From NCBI GenBank assembly GCA_028023455.1, contig JAQFVV010000257.1, positions 122,001 to 186,000 of the forward strand: a stretch of DNA of 64,000 nt, written 5' to 3'. This stretch comes from Epiperipatus broadwayi. Lineage: Eukaryota; Onychophora; Udeonychophora; Euonychophora; Peripatidae. Within the stretch, counting starts at the first letter, position 1. Each line of letters starts with the position of its first letter. The translations under genes and the position numbers were made by a program. Of this stretch, positions 10,973 to 22,288 are shown one piece after another. The notes under the pieces are model-generated. The model did not search any database. It saw only the letters and a program-made list of their open reading frames with translations, and was not told the origin of the DNA.

Positions 10973-12986
10973 ATGTTTTTCTTTTGTTCACCATTCTAAG
11001 CTATTCTAAGCTCTTAAAGGTTTCTAAGCTTTTAAAGAATTCTGAGTTGTCTAAAGGTTTCTGAGTTGTTCTAAAAGTCTAATAATTTGCTAACCTTGAC
11101 ATGTCCGAGTAGAGGCGTTTAAGATGGCTATGTCCCCTCGGAATAGCCAGCCGCTGCTCCATACCATCAAAAATTATCACACGGATCCCGGAACTGCTGC
11201 TGCCGCTGCCAAAATATGAACATTCCAGATTTTGCTGCTGAATTATAAAACCTGCCAAACATCTACCTGCAAATGCTTCTCCAGAGGTAACCTAAATTAA
11301 CCCAAGAGCTCTTGTGATCACTAACTAACCTGCTATAGCTATTTAACATTGTTTTCTTATATTTCACAACTTCATTGTGTATTTATTTTGTGTGTTTAAA
11401 TATGCTTAACATTTTGTTCTCTATCCTTGGGTTAATATTTTTTATTTATAAAGCTTTCTTTTATTTTATTATGATAATGTGTCAGAATCGTCTTTGACCG
11501 AGTGAACTATTCCCTCTATTGAAAATAAGACGCCGCTATTAAGGCATATTTTAAATTTATAATTTTCCAATTTTATTGTCTTGCAAATCACTCGTTCGAG
11601 GGCGATTCTTTTCTTTAATGTAACATAATCACATAGTTTAAAATCTACATGTTATTGATTTTAATCTAATATAAGAGTATGTGCGAAGTCAATGATTAAA
11701 TGTGCCCCCAAATGCATGATTGCGTATATAAATCTATACTTACTTTTCAAACCCGCAAGCATGCATTTTCTTATTTTAATTACCATGTTCTATTTTAATT
11801 ATAAAGTTCACCATTGATGTCAAGAATGTGCGGACCCTTTTAAATGAATTTCAGGGAATTTGATTGGGCATTTCTCTTAATACAAGTAAAACCCATTTAG
11901 TATGTTTTTATATACACTAGTCTCGTATTGCTGGTACATGAATTAGTTGTTGAGACCGTTTTGTTTTTATTTTCCAAGGATTCTTTACACGGCAAAGTCC
12001 GTTCTTTCGCTCATTGCAAGTTTTCAGGCAGAGGGTGTTCACAAATGACACCCCTGGGAATTAAACGCAATCGTCACACAGTCACTAAGTTTCGGCTGTT
12101 TCATCAAAATACTTTCCTACGGGTTAGCGGCGAGATGCCCTCCGTAATTATTTCCGGATTTTCAATATTGTTTCATTTTATATTTACTTTACAAAGCATC
12201 CGTGACTTAAACGAGTCACACCCTCCAACTTTATAAATTCACTGTCAGCAATACTGACCTCCCAATACAAATCTATTATTATTCTCAAATAAATGCTTTG
12301 ATCACATTCCCATGTTTGCTTAGTAAGCTTTAGTCCGTTACTATTCTCGAAATCAATAAATATTTTAGAACATTTCATTTCAAATATTTTTCTTAAACTT
12401 GTCTATTTACTCAAAGCACCTCACACATATTCCTATCTCGTCAAGCACATTATCGTAATGCTATTAGCCCGAGGAATAGAATATATCACTCTGTTTTAAA
12501 ACCCTTTTGTCATTACTGAAATATAAATGCCAACAATTACTTAATACGTGTCCCTGTCTCGTATAAGCAGACAGTGGCATTTGATCTATATATTGATATA
12601 AATAAATTGTGTTCAATTATTTAAAACTAAATTTTATCTCTTATTTTATTTGATTCCTATCACTGTCTGGGTCTAGATATATATATTTTCTGCATTTCTT
12701 TTGTAAATCCATAGACGTTAATTAGCCACCCAAACTTATCTTAGTATAGAGTCTTTTGTTTCTCCCTGACCACCAGGTACCGGTAAAAGGTTATGCTAGT
12801 GTAGCATCAGATGCGTTATCACATAGGTGGCACTGTGAAATTTGGACTTTAGATTCGAACTTAGTATATCTAGAAGGCAACCCCTCCTAGAATGTTCAGT
12901 TTCAGGTCTGGGGTTTGAATTATGCAGTGTGTTAGCGAGGTAGACGATTCTGACCGTTACATAGTAAATTTTTTTTTCTGGGTCTA

Positions 12987-13013
12987 TGGCTTGGCCAAAC
13001 GTGGAGCCTCGAA
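12987..13013 (+). other. Candidate primer binding site, outer (tRNA-Lys-like)
   Basis: TGGCTTGGCCAAACGTGGAG followed by CCTCGAA resembles the 3' end complement of a tRNA, closest to the lysine type (TGGCGCCCAACGTGGGGC-like), with a short indel. It lies 25 bases after the 5' LTR. The minus-strand LTR element at 58148-63671 has a similar TGGCTAGACCCAATC..TGGGGC right after its LTR. Confidence 0.5.
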
Positions 13014-13014
13014 T

Positions 13015-13077
13015 ATTTAAACACCCACATCCCTGTAGATCTTAATTATTTAAACACCCACATCCCTGTAGCTTAAT
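13015..13077. repeat. 33-bp tandem duplication in leader
   Basis: ATTTAAACACCCACATCCCT plus GTAG occurs at 13015-13038 and again at 13048-13071, followed by related CTTAAT tails. Confidence 0.9.
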
Positions 13078-13559
13078 TTTAGCATTTTGTTTTCGCATTT
13101 AATCACTCAAATCCTTTATATTTTGATATAATATTTTTCAAACTCTATATTATCTATTTGCGTGTATATTTCATATATTTTGTTTGACTCGGGCATTCAA
13201 TTACTTATCCTATATAATCATAACTTGTCTAAACATGCTATAGTGCGATACAAGCCATCTGTATTATCTGCATTTATTGTTTCACTTAAATCACGCTATG
13301 TACGCATAGCGCAAATTACTTAAATATTGTCCCAAGTGAATATTGTGACAATTATAAATATTTCAAATATTGTATTTTCTATCAAAATAAAGTTTTATTG
13401 GCTCAACGCGCAATATAGCATAATGATAAAACAAATGTTGTAATCAATATACATAAAAAAAAATGCGAATGTTTAACGAGTGCCTGTAGTTAAGTGGAAT
13501 AGTTATTAAAATTAATTTTGGGAAGCTAACAGTCTATGGATATTTTAACTGGTGACATG

Positions 13560-13572
13560 GCGCCCAAGGGTA
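13560..13572 (+). other. Candidate primer binding site, inner (tRNA-Lys type)
   Basis: TGGCGCCCAAGGG directly follows ...CTGGTGACA. An LTR end in CA followed at once by TGGCGCCCAA is the classic layout for Gypsy-type elements primed by tRNA-Lys. Here it lies about 600 bases inside the outer LTR, so it may be the remnant of a different or older LTR boundary. Confidence 0.5.
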
Positions 13573-14244
13573 ATTTCACTAAACGGAGTTACTTCTAAAA
13601 TAAATTTTGTCACCAGGCTCAATTCTTTTGTATGAAATTTGTTTTTTTTTAACGTGTGTAAATTTTTCTTAGACCAAATAATGAGACGTGAATCGGATCA
13701 ATAATTATGTAAATAAATATATATGTTTGCAAATCTTAAATAAGAGGGAACGAAATAATTATACCCGGATCTAGCGAATGTTAATATATATAAATAAAAT
13801 TTGCTTGAGTTTAAAAATATATATTTTAGCGAAATATTTTGACAGGTAGAATTTAAGAGATTTTATATATACGGGCAGTTAAAAATATATATATTGGCAG
13901 CAGATTTAAGCGAGAAATTTTAGCAGTAGTAAGAGGGCAGTAGTTGGGATTTTAAGTGATAAATATAAAAGCAGCAATTAGGCCAACAGAACCGAGAGGG
14001 AGATAGCCTATTAGCCATTAATAAAATTGTAATTAAACGTAATAATCGCAGAGATTGAAACAAGGAAAAATAATAAGAGTATTTTTTTTACCGTATTAGT
14101 TTTAATAAGCTCCATGTAAAACAGTTTAAACATTTTCTTTATCAGTATGATACATTGTGTTAAAGATATATTAATATAGTTAGCGATAAAATAAAAAGTA
14201 ATCATCATCATCGATCACGATAATCATCCAAAGCCAGGGATAAT

Positions 14245-15215
14245 ATGGACAACAACCATGCTGAGAAAGAACCGGACCCATCCGGATTTCTTGAATCTCC
14301 TCCAATAAGTATGAGAACTGTCCAGCAAACGAGCCAGGGTGATTTCAATCGGAAATATCTGGAGGAATTGTATAGGAGAAGCGAAGAGAGGGCAAGAGAG
14401 CATGAAGAGGAAGCCCGAAGAAAAAAGGAAGAGTACCAAACATTTAACAGGCTGCTTCTCGATGAAATTGTCAAAGTGAAAAAAAAACAAAGGGCTCTCG
14501 AACTTAATATTGCTACCGAGAAAACTGGAAAGGGTACAGAACTACAAATCAGAGCTGTCAGCCCTTTGGCAGCAATCAACCAATTTCTCAAGTCAACAAT
14601 AGTACAAGAGATGCAGCCTGCAGTACATTAATTTCAGACCTTAGGATTCAAACCCAGATTGATAAAATAATCACCATTCAGATATTTCGAGGAGAAGTAG
14701 GTGAAAATCCTCACTCACACTTGGATAGCTTGCAGGATTTTTTTTCTCTGTGTAAGATGAACTGTCGCGAACAGACTGTGATCGCTAGCCATTACTTATA
14801 TGGCTATGCACGAGATTGGTGGGGCATGTTGACTAAAAAACCGAGCGACTTTGCCAATTACTCTAACACATTATTGAAGTATTATTGGAGTGAGGATCGG
14901 CAGAGCATGATTCTGAATACGATTTGCCAGGAGAAATATGAAGCAATCAAAGAGACTTGCATGCAATTTTTCATTCGCCTGGTAAATCGATTTAGATCAC
15001 TCACCACGTTCAAGTTTTCAGATTCCTACATCATCCGTACAATCCAACTGAAGATGCCATTACCTTTCCAACGGCTTATGGTCAGCAGCAGGATCAAAGA
15101 TGTGGAAGTCATGGTGGAATTTTTGATGACGATCAACTATGGCCCATGGAATCTCCACCGTCAATCAGAACAAAATATGAGGGGGGGAATACGAGACCCA
15201 AAAGAACTGTGTTAG
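14245..15215 (+). pseudogene. gag: Gag of the 12-kb LTR element
   Basis: The first ATG of the open frame is at 14245. Residues 35-90 are a strongly charged helix rich in E, R and K (coiled-coil-like). The frame stops at 14629 and continues in another frame from about 14620, so there is one frameshift near 14611-14624. The second part contains a retrotransposon gag (capsid-like) domain: LYGYARDWW near 14800-14825, then YYWSEDRQSMI and MQFFIRLVNRF. No CCHC zinc knuckle follows, which is unusual but known in some Gypsy groups. The stop is at 15213-15215, after the pol frame has begun at about 15146. An A/U-rich leader of about 1.28 kb separates it from the LTR. Confidence 0.82.
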
Positions 15216-18200
15216 CACAACCCCACAACGTTCATCCTCCAACAAAAGGAAGCCTCTTAGGGGATATGAACCCCATGTCAATGGTTATCCGAGAAGAGGA
15301 CCCCACCTGTGGAGTTCCTATTGGTCCGTGTCCAATAATAAACATTGGAGTGGGATCCATTGAACTTCCTGCCCTCATTGACACTGGCAGCCAGATTTCC
15401 TGCATTTCAAAGGGATGGTTGCTACGAATTGAAGAACAGAGCGGATGTATACCCAGGTTACCATCCCGTCCCATCCAGATGAAACTGGCGGATGGGAAAA
15501 GAACCAAGACTGAAGCATACCAAGTATGGTTAGAGATAATCTTCAAGAAAATAACCATTGGGCACACTTTCCTAGTTATAAAAGGATAGGTCCATGATGT
15601 TATAATTGGATCCGATTTTCTGACCCAAAATAAGTGTATCCTTGACTATGCCATGAATTCAATCATGGTCCAGCAAGAGAAGATATATTTTAATGAAGCC
15701 GATGTCCTACCTGGAATCCAAGTTCAGTGTATGGAGGCCAGCATCGATGAAAGCACTATCAAAGATAAGGTCAAAGAATCATCACTAGAAACCATCGAGA
15801 ATCAGTCCCAATTGCATCAACTATTAATGGCCAGTCGGCAAATCTTCTCTCCAATCCCTGGAGAAATTAAAGGTTAGGTCCACCGGATTCGTGTGAAGGA
15901 GGAAACCCACTTCCAGGCCCGGACATACCCCATTCCTTTCCAATAACAAGACGAAGTGAGCACTCAGATCCAACAGATGATTACATGGGGGGTAATTGAG
16001 AAAGGATCATCGCCATATAACAACCCATTAGTGGTTGTGAAAAAGAAAAATGGGTCTATAAGACTGTGTTTAGATGCCAGAATGCTCAACAGTATCACGA
16101 TACCGGAATGGGATATCCCACCACCTGTACAGGAAGTTTTTCTCAAATTGTCTACAAAGAATATTTTTTCCACATTAGACTTAACTGCTAGCTATTGGCA
16201 GATGATATTACACCCCCAAGACAGGAAATACATGGCCTTCCCTCACAATGGGCAAACACATCTGTTTAAGAGAGTACCTTTTGGGCTCATAAACAGCGGC
16301 GCTGAACTAATGAGGTGCTTGGACTAAGTTTTATCCGAAGATCTAAAAAAAAAATTAGTGTGCTATAGCGATGACGTGGTCATTGCATCACGCAACCCGC
16401 AGGAACACCTGGAGCATTTGAAGCAGTTCTTTTCTGAATGTGCCCAAAAGAATATTACTGTGAATCTAGAAAAGAGTCACTTTGCCCTAAAAGAAATTGC
16501 CTTTTTGGGACACATCGTAAATGGACAAGGAATTCGGACCCATCCGGATAAGATAGAAGCAATCCAGAACTTTCCGAGGCCTATCAATAGAAAGCAGATT
16601 AGATCCTTTTTAAGCCTCTGCAATTACTACCATAAGTTCTATCCAGGCTTTGCAAAAGATACCTCCACATTGCTGGAACTATTGCAGCAACACCGTCGGT
16701 CGGAATGGAGAGAACAGCACGAGCAAGATTTCAAGAAAATCAAGGACAATTTCCTCCAGACTGTGATGTTATGTTATCCTGATTTCACTCGCCCATTCTA
16801 TTTGCAGACTGGCAGCAGCAAGAAAGGTCTAGGTGTTGTACTGTTCCAGGTTAATCAAGCAGGCCAACATCAGGTCTTGTACTTCAGTAGCCGTACATTA
16901 AGAGGTGCAAAAAAAAATTATGCGGTCACTGAACAAGAGACTTTAGCCATTGCATGGGTGTGCAGCAAATTCAAGCAGATATTGCTGGGATCGGAAGTAA
17001 TTATAATTACGGACCACCGGTGCTTGGAATTTCTGAATAAAAGTTATCTAAACAATGATCACCTTATTCGATGGAGCTTGTCACTGCAGAAATTCCACTA
17101 CAGGATAATTTATTGTCCAGGCCCTGAAAACATTGTGGCCAATGTATTGAGTCGTCACCCTGTGGAAATTAAACCTTGCAACCCTATGATATCAGACCAG
17201 CTGTTAATCATCATGACTAACGTGTTGGACCAGGAAATTGAAAAGAAACTTAAGAATTTGCAGTATTGGCAGGAAAAGCAGCCCCAGTACAGAGATTTAA
17301 TGCAAGAAGTCCAAAGGCAAGGAAACCCTGCTCAAGGATGCACCACTGGTAGGGGGAAAAGGAGATACAGATTGCAAAATGGGCTTTTGCTGCAACAGAC
17401 TGAGAATTGATTGTGGAAAATTCTCATACCACCTGATTTAAGAAGCCCACTAATCACTTATATGCACAGCCTGGTGGGACATTATGGTCCCAGAAAAACC
17501 GAAGAAGCCCTGAAGTGGCAGTTTCATTGGCCTCAGATGTATAGTGATATATTGCATACCCTCTGGAAATGTAATACATGCGCTAAAAGCAAACCCCCAA
17601 ATAAGATCTTCAGCGGTACCCCCGCCTCCATTATCCCATTGGTACCCAACAAGGTATTAGCAGTAGACCACTATGGGCCACTACCATCCTATCGTAGATG
17701 TCGGTACCTTTTTGTCACCTATGACATATTTTCTAAGTATGCATGGGCCTACCCGGTCATTAGGGCAGATTCAAAAAGTGCAATTAAGGCATTACAGTGC
17801 AAGCAATTTGTGACTATCGGCAAGCCTGAAGCAATACTCTCAGATCACGGCTCGGCTTTCACTTCACGAGAATGGCAGACCTGGATAAAGAGCCAAGGTC
17901 TCAGGCATGTGATGACATCCATTAGAAACCCCCAATCCAACCCCTGCGAGAGGGTCGTGTGGGAAATTAACCGGCTGTTTCGGACATACATCCACGATAA
18001 CCACCGGGGCTGGATCAACCGAACTGAAGAAATTTTTCAGTATATTAACCAAAAGACTGTTTTTTACGAGGCTCCTCGTCGACATCTGAAATCATTCTAA
18101 CTCAGCCAGTTTTTATACGAAAATATTCGTTAAATACGTATTGAATTAGTTTTTAAAAGTTCTGTACGATGGTGACATCTTCCGATTTATTTTAGAAGTA

Positions 18201-19213
18201 AAAAATAGAAAAAAAACGCATTTAAACCTAAACAAAGAAGGAACATTATTTGTGATTGGTTCTTAGCATGCTCTCAGCCGAAAAAGACATTCTGATTGGC
18301 TGGAAAGAACAAAGAAACTGCCTGATCAAAGAAAATAAAGAAAAATGCTGAGATTTTCATTTCGAATACGATTTAAATTATTATTAAATAATATTTATGG
18401 AAATTAAACATAATTTTCAGAGAGAATAATAAAAAAACAAAATTATTTTCGAAAAATATTGAAGATTTTAGTCCAAATATTGAAGTTGTAGTAAAAAGAA
18501 ATATTTACTTTTCTATAATGTAAAAGTCGATCTTTTTGTTTACATTATAACTTTTATGTTGCCGATATTGAATATTTTAGAATAAATAAATAGCAATTTA
18601 TTTTTGAAAGAACTTTTGTTTTTTTCATGACCTGAAAAATTAATTATATACTTTTTATAAACGTATCTGAGTTGAATTTAATATTATAGGCGAATATGTT
18701 TTAACAATAGGCTTTGTCTTCAGTTTGTGAGTTGGCCAATTAAAAGATTTGATTTTTATCTGATACAACCAATGATAAAATTAGCAGTTAAAAGGTTAAT
18801 GGAACCATTAATGAGGCTACAGGGCTAACACCAATGCGTCTTCATTTTGGTAAGCCAGAGCAACCATTAATTAAAATACCCCTGCCCAAGGATGATCAAG
18901 AAGTGGACAGAGAAGAGGACCGGCGAGCAGTTCATCATCGTCTGAAAGCCCGGGCAGAAAAAAACAATTAAAGGAAACAAGGTCCTACCAATTTCGAGTT
19001 GGGGATCATGTATGGGTCAGAACTCCAAAGCCCAGTAGCCGGGACCAGTGTAAATACAAGAAGTTTTTCCCACTGTATCAGGGGCCATATGTGATAAAAT
19101 GGGTAAGCGGCCCAAATGCATATTTACTGGAGGATAATGGGGCCATAAGAGGGACTTATAATGCTAGGAGTCTAAAACCCCTTGTATATCACCCACCAGA
19201 CCCAGGATTATAG
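15146..19213 (+). pseudogene. pol: Pol polyprotein of the 12-kb LTR element (PR-RT-RH-IN)
   Basis: One frame runs from 15146 to the MITE at 18049 with no indel and five in-frame stops (15587, 15875, 15944, 16325, 17408). The protease has L-I-D-T-G-S (DTGS 15380-15391) and IIGSDFL. RT: the active box is Y-S-D-D (16364-16375), with a serine where V, I or L is usual. RNase H: the first catalytic aspartate is lost (TGSS instead of TDAS near 16808); the E and second D regions remain (EQETLAIAW, ITDHRCLEF). The integrase has an HHCC finger (H at 17465 and 17480, CNTC near 17573), then D (17666), D (17843) and E (17948), with 34 residues between the last two. After the MITE the frame continues and shows one further 1-base frameshift at the A run 18958-18964. 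The GPY/F domain (YQGPYVIKW) is near 19075-19105. The protein order RT-RH-IN is that of Ty3/Gypsy. Confidence 0.9.
18045..18799. mobile_element. piggyBac-like MITE inserted in the integrase (747 bp)
   Basis: The element (18049-18795) is flanked by TTAA on both sides (18045-18048 and 18796-18799), the piggyBac target. The termini read inwards are CCAAAAGACTG on the left and CCTTTTAACTG on the right, sharing the CC and ACTG of piggyBac-type ends. Deleting the element plus one TTAA joins the two integrase halves in one frame across Q-Y-I-N and E-A-T-G-L-T-P, which proves the insertion. The interior (about 740 bp, AT-rich) codes for nothing recognisable. It must be mobilised in trans. A decayed piggyBac transposase lies at 28640-30110. 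Confidence 0.88.
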
Positions 19214-19351
19214 TAGTTTTTTTTTTTAAAAAAAAAAAAACAACAACAACAAAAAAAAAAAAAGAAATGGACACGTCACAGAATAATATAAAAAGGAGAT
19301 CGGATATAAACAGTGTTAAACGATTAGTTTTTTTTTAAATAAAATTTTGTT

Positions 19352-19365
19352 GAAAGAGGGAGGGA
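19352..19365 (+). other. Polypurine tract, inner
   Basis: GAAAGAGGGAGGGA is a strong plus-strand primer candidate. The next TG is at 19377 (TGTTCGCTAGAC), which could be an old LTR start. The actual 3' LTR begins only at 19565, about 200 bases further on. Confidence 0.55.
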
Positions 19366-19555
19366 TATTAAAAAAATGTTCGCTAGACGGTAGATTTATT
19401 AATATGATCCGGGTATATAATTCAGTTTCGTTTCTTCATTATATTTATATCCTGTACATTATGGGTTATCTTGTAAATTTTTTTTTATGCAGGCTTCATA
19501 GGTGGTCACCTGTTGTAAGATCTTTTTTTTTAACAATTTTTTTTGTTCCATCACT

Positions 19556-19564
19556 AAGGGAATG
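19556..19564 (+). other. Polypurine tract, outer
   Basis: AAGGGAATG ends directly at the TG of the 3' LTR (19565). It is short but in the standard position. Confidence 0.45.
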
Positions 19565-22288
19565 TGAAACAGTAAGGTCTGCTTTGCAGATCTTCGTTTC
19601 ACCTTTTCTCACCTACTTCCTACCCTCATACCTTAGTTTGAACCCCAATCTATCGTAGTATGTCTGCAATACACTTATATACCGAAAATCCCGCCTAATT
19701 TTAAACCACGAGCACAATGCTCGTATTATATATATAACTTATTCCCAAATAAAATATTAGGAATTATGTATTTGTTCACATAATTTACATTTATTAAAAA
19801 GTAAGTTATATAAGTCGTAATTGCGCACACACTATGATATCCATTTTAAAACATATCAAAATTATAAATTGTTAGTTATTTTGTTTGGATCTATTTACAA
19901 ATATATTACCGTCGTAATATATGTTGATTTAAAATAAAATTCATTTAGTAAATATTCGTTTAGTAGATAGATTCAAATATTACAATTTAAAATAAAATAA
20001 TTTTCGTTTTATTTAATAAAAATCATCCCAAATATTTCTGTTAAAATAAATGAGGGACAATAGTTTAATTATATAAGTTATCTAAAAACAGCAGCTGTCC
20101 ACTTAAGTTTTCTTTAATTAGTAGCAGTAATTTTAATTAAATCTAGTTTGTAATTCGAATGTCGACGGGGAAGTTAACAAAAGGAATTAATTAATGTTGA
20201 ATTCCTTTAGACATTCGGATAGATTTAATTACAGCAGATAAGTCCAATAATTTTGTACGCCCCAGGACAAATCTATTGTTAAATTTTACTATAAAAAGGA
20301 TGTTTTTCTTTTGTTCACCATTCTAAGCTATTCTAAGCTCTTAAAGGTTTCTAAGCTTTTAAAGAATTCTGAGTTGTCTAAAGGTTTCTGAGTTGTTCTA
20401 AAATTCTAATAATTTGCTAACCTTGACATGTCCGAGTAGAGGCGTTTAAGATGGCTATGTCCCCTCGGAATAGCCAGCCGCTGCTCCATACCATCAAAAA
20501 TTTATCACACGGATCCCGGAACTGCTGCTGCCGCTGCCAAAATATGAACATTCCAGATTTTGCTGCTGAATTATAAAACCTGCCGAACATCTACCTGCAA
20601 ATGCTTCTCCAGAGGTAACCTAAATTAACCCAAGAGCTCTTGTGATCACTAACTAACATGCTATAGCTATTTAACATTGTTTTCTTATATTTCACAACTT
20701 CATTGTGTATTTATTTTGTGTGTTTAAATATGCTTAACATTTTGCTCTCTATCCTTGGGTTAATATTTTCTATTTATAAAGCTTTCTTTTATTTTATTAT
20801 GATAATGTGTCAGAATCGTCTTTGACCGAGTGAACTATTCCCTCTATTGAAAATAAGACGCCGCTATTAAGGCATATTTTAAATTTATAATTTTCCAATT
20901 TTATTGTCTTGCAAATCACTCGTTCGAGGGCGATTCTTTTCTTTAATGTAACATAATCACATAGTTTAAAATCTACATGTTATTGATTTTAATCTAATAT
21001 AAGAGTATGTGCGAAGTCAATGATTAAATGTGTCCCCAAATGCATGATTGCGTATATAAATCTATACTTACTTTTCAAACCCGCAAGCATGCATTTTCTT
21101 ATTTTAATTACCGTGTTCTATTTTAATTATAAAGTTCATCATTGATGTCGAGAATGTGCGGACCCTTTTAAATGAATTTCAGGGAATTTGATTGGGCATT
21201 TCTCTTAATACAAGTAAAACCCATTTAGTATGTTTTTATATACACTAGTCTCGTATTGCTGGTACATGAATTGGTTGTTGAGACCGCTTTGTTTTTATTT
21301 TCCAAGGATTCTTTACACGGCAAAGTCCGTTCTTTCGCTCATTGCAAGTTTCCAGGCAGAGGGTGTTCACAAATGACACCCCTGGGAATTAAACGCAATC
21401 GTCACACAGTCGCTAAGTTTCGGCTGTTTCGTCAAAATACTTTCCTACGGGTTAGCGGCGAGATGCCCTCCGTAATTATTCCGGATTTTCAATATTGTTT
21501 CATTTTATATTTATTTTACAAAGCATCCGTGACTTAAACGAGTCACACCCTCCAACTTTATAAATTCACTGTCAGCAATACTGACCTCCCAATACAAATC
21601 TATTATTATTCTCAAATAAATGCTTTGATCACATTCCCACGTTTGCTTAGTAAGCTTTAGTCCGTTACTATTCTCGAAATCAATAAATATTTTAGAACAT
21701 TTCATTTCAAATATTTTTCTTAAACTTGTCTATTTACTCAAAGCACCTCGCACATATTCCTATCTCGTCAAGCACATTATCGTAATGCTATTAGCCCGAG
21801 GAATAGAATATATCACTCTGTTTTAAAACCCTTTTGTCATTACTGAAATATAAATGCCAACAATTACTTAATACGCGTCCCTGTCTCATATAAGCAGACA
21901 GTGGCGTTTGATCTATATATTGATATAAATAAATTGTGTGCAATTATTTAAAACTAAATTTTATCTCTTATTTTATTTGATTCCTATCACTGTCTCGGTC
22001 TAGATATATATATTTTCTGCATTTCTTTTGTAAATCCATAGACGTTAATTAGCCACCCAAACTTATCTTAGTATAGAGTCTTTTGTTTCTCCCTGACCAC
22101 CAGGCACCGGTAAAAGGTTATGCTAGTGTAGCATCAGATGCATTATCACGTAGGTGGCGTTGTGAAATTTGGACTTTAGATTCGAACTTAGTATATCTAG
22201 AAGGCAACCCCTCCTAGAATGTTCAGTTTCAGGTCTGGGGTTTGAATTATGCAGTGTGTTAGCGAGGTAGACGATTCTGACCGTTACA
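19565..22288 (+). repeat. 3' LTR of the 12-kb element
   Basis: Direct copy of 10242-12961, with the TATA box at 20290-20299 and the same nested palindrome. It ends GACCGTTACA and is followed by the second ATAT of the target duplication. Confidence 0.92.

Larger units (their letters stand above)
10242..12961 (+). repeat. 5' LTR of the 12-kb element (2.72 kb)
   Basis: It matches 19565-22288 over its full length, with scattered transitions and a 4-bp indel near 10640. A TATA box (TATAAAAAGG, 10963-10972) is followed within about 30 bases by a pyrimidine-rich start region. Short TTCTAAGCT repeats follow at 10995-11080. Several AATAAA signals are present. Reading frames inside it (for example 11928-12236) occur identically in the other LTR and show no family motif, so I do not call them genes. 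An LTR of 2.7 kb is long for this superfamily. Confidence 0.92.
10242..22288 (+). mobile_element. 12-kb Ty3/Gypsy-type LTR retrotransposon, inserted in the LINE
   Basis: Two direct repeats of about 2.72 kb (10242-12961 and 19565-22288) begin TGAAACAGTAAGG and end GACCGTTACA, so they have the usual TG...CA ends. The host LINE carries ATAT on both sides (10238-10241 and 22289-22292), a 4-bp target duplication. Removing the element plus one duplication copy restores the LINE reading frame (12051 bases, a multiple of three). The interior holds gag, protease, RT, RNase H and integrase in the Ty3/Gypsy order. The LTRs differ at roughly 1% of positions by eye, mostly transitions, so insertion was fairly recent. 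The coding region carries several stops, two frameshifts and a MITE, so this copy is not autonomous. Confidence 0.93.

Noticed and set aside
11928-12378. Open frames inside the 2.7-kb LTR, present in both copies
   Set aside because: Their duplication only reflects the LTR pair. No family motif, and small indels break one copy relative to the other.
12850-12890. TTCGAACTTAG-type motif that could be the T-loop of a tRNA gene
   Set aside because: No matching A box, acceptor stem or anticodon arm at the right distance. I find no convincing tRNA gene in the window.
14208-14591. Open frames on the minus strand opposite gag
   Set aside because: They are shadows of the charged, purine-rich gag sequence and show serine/leucine runs without any domain.
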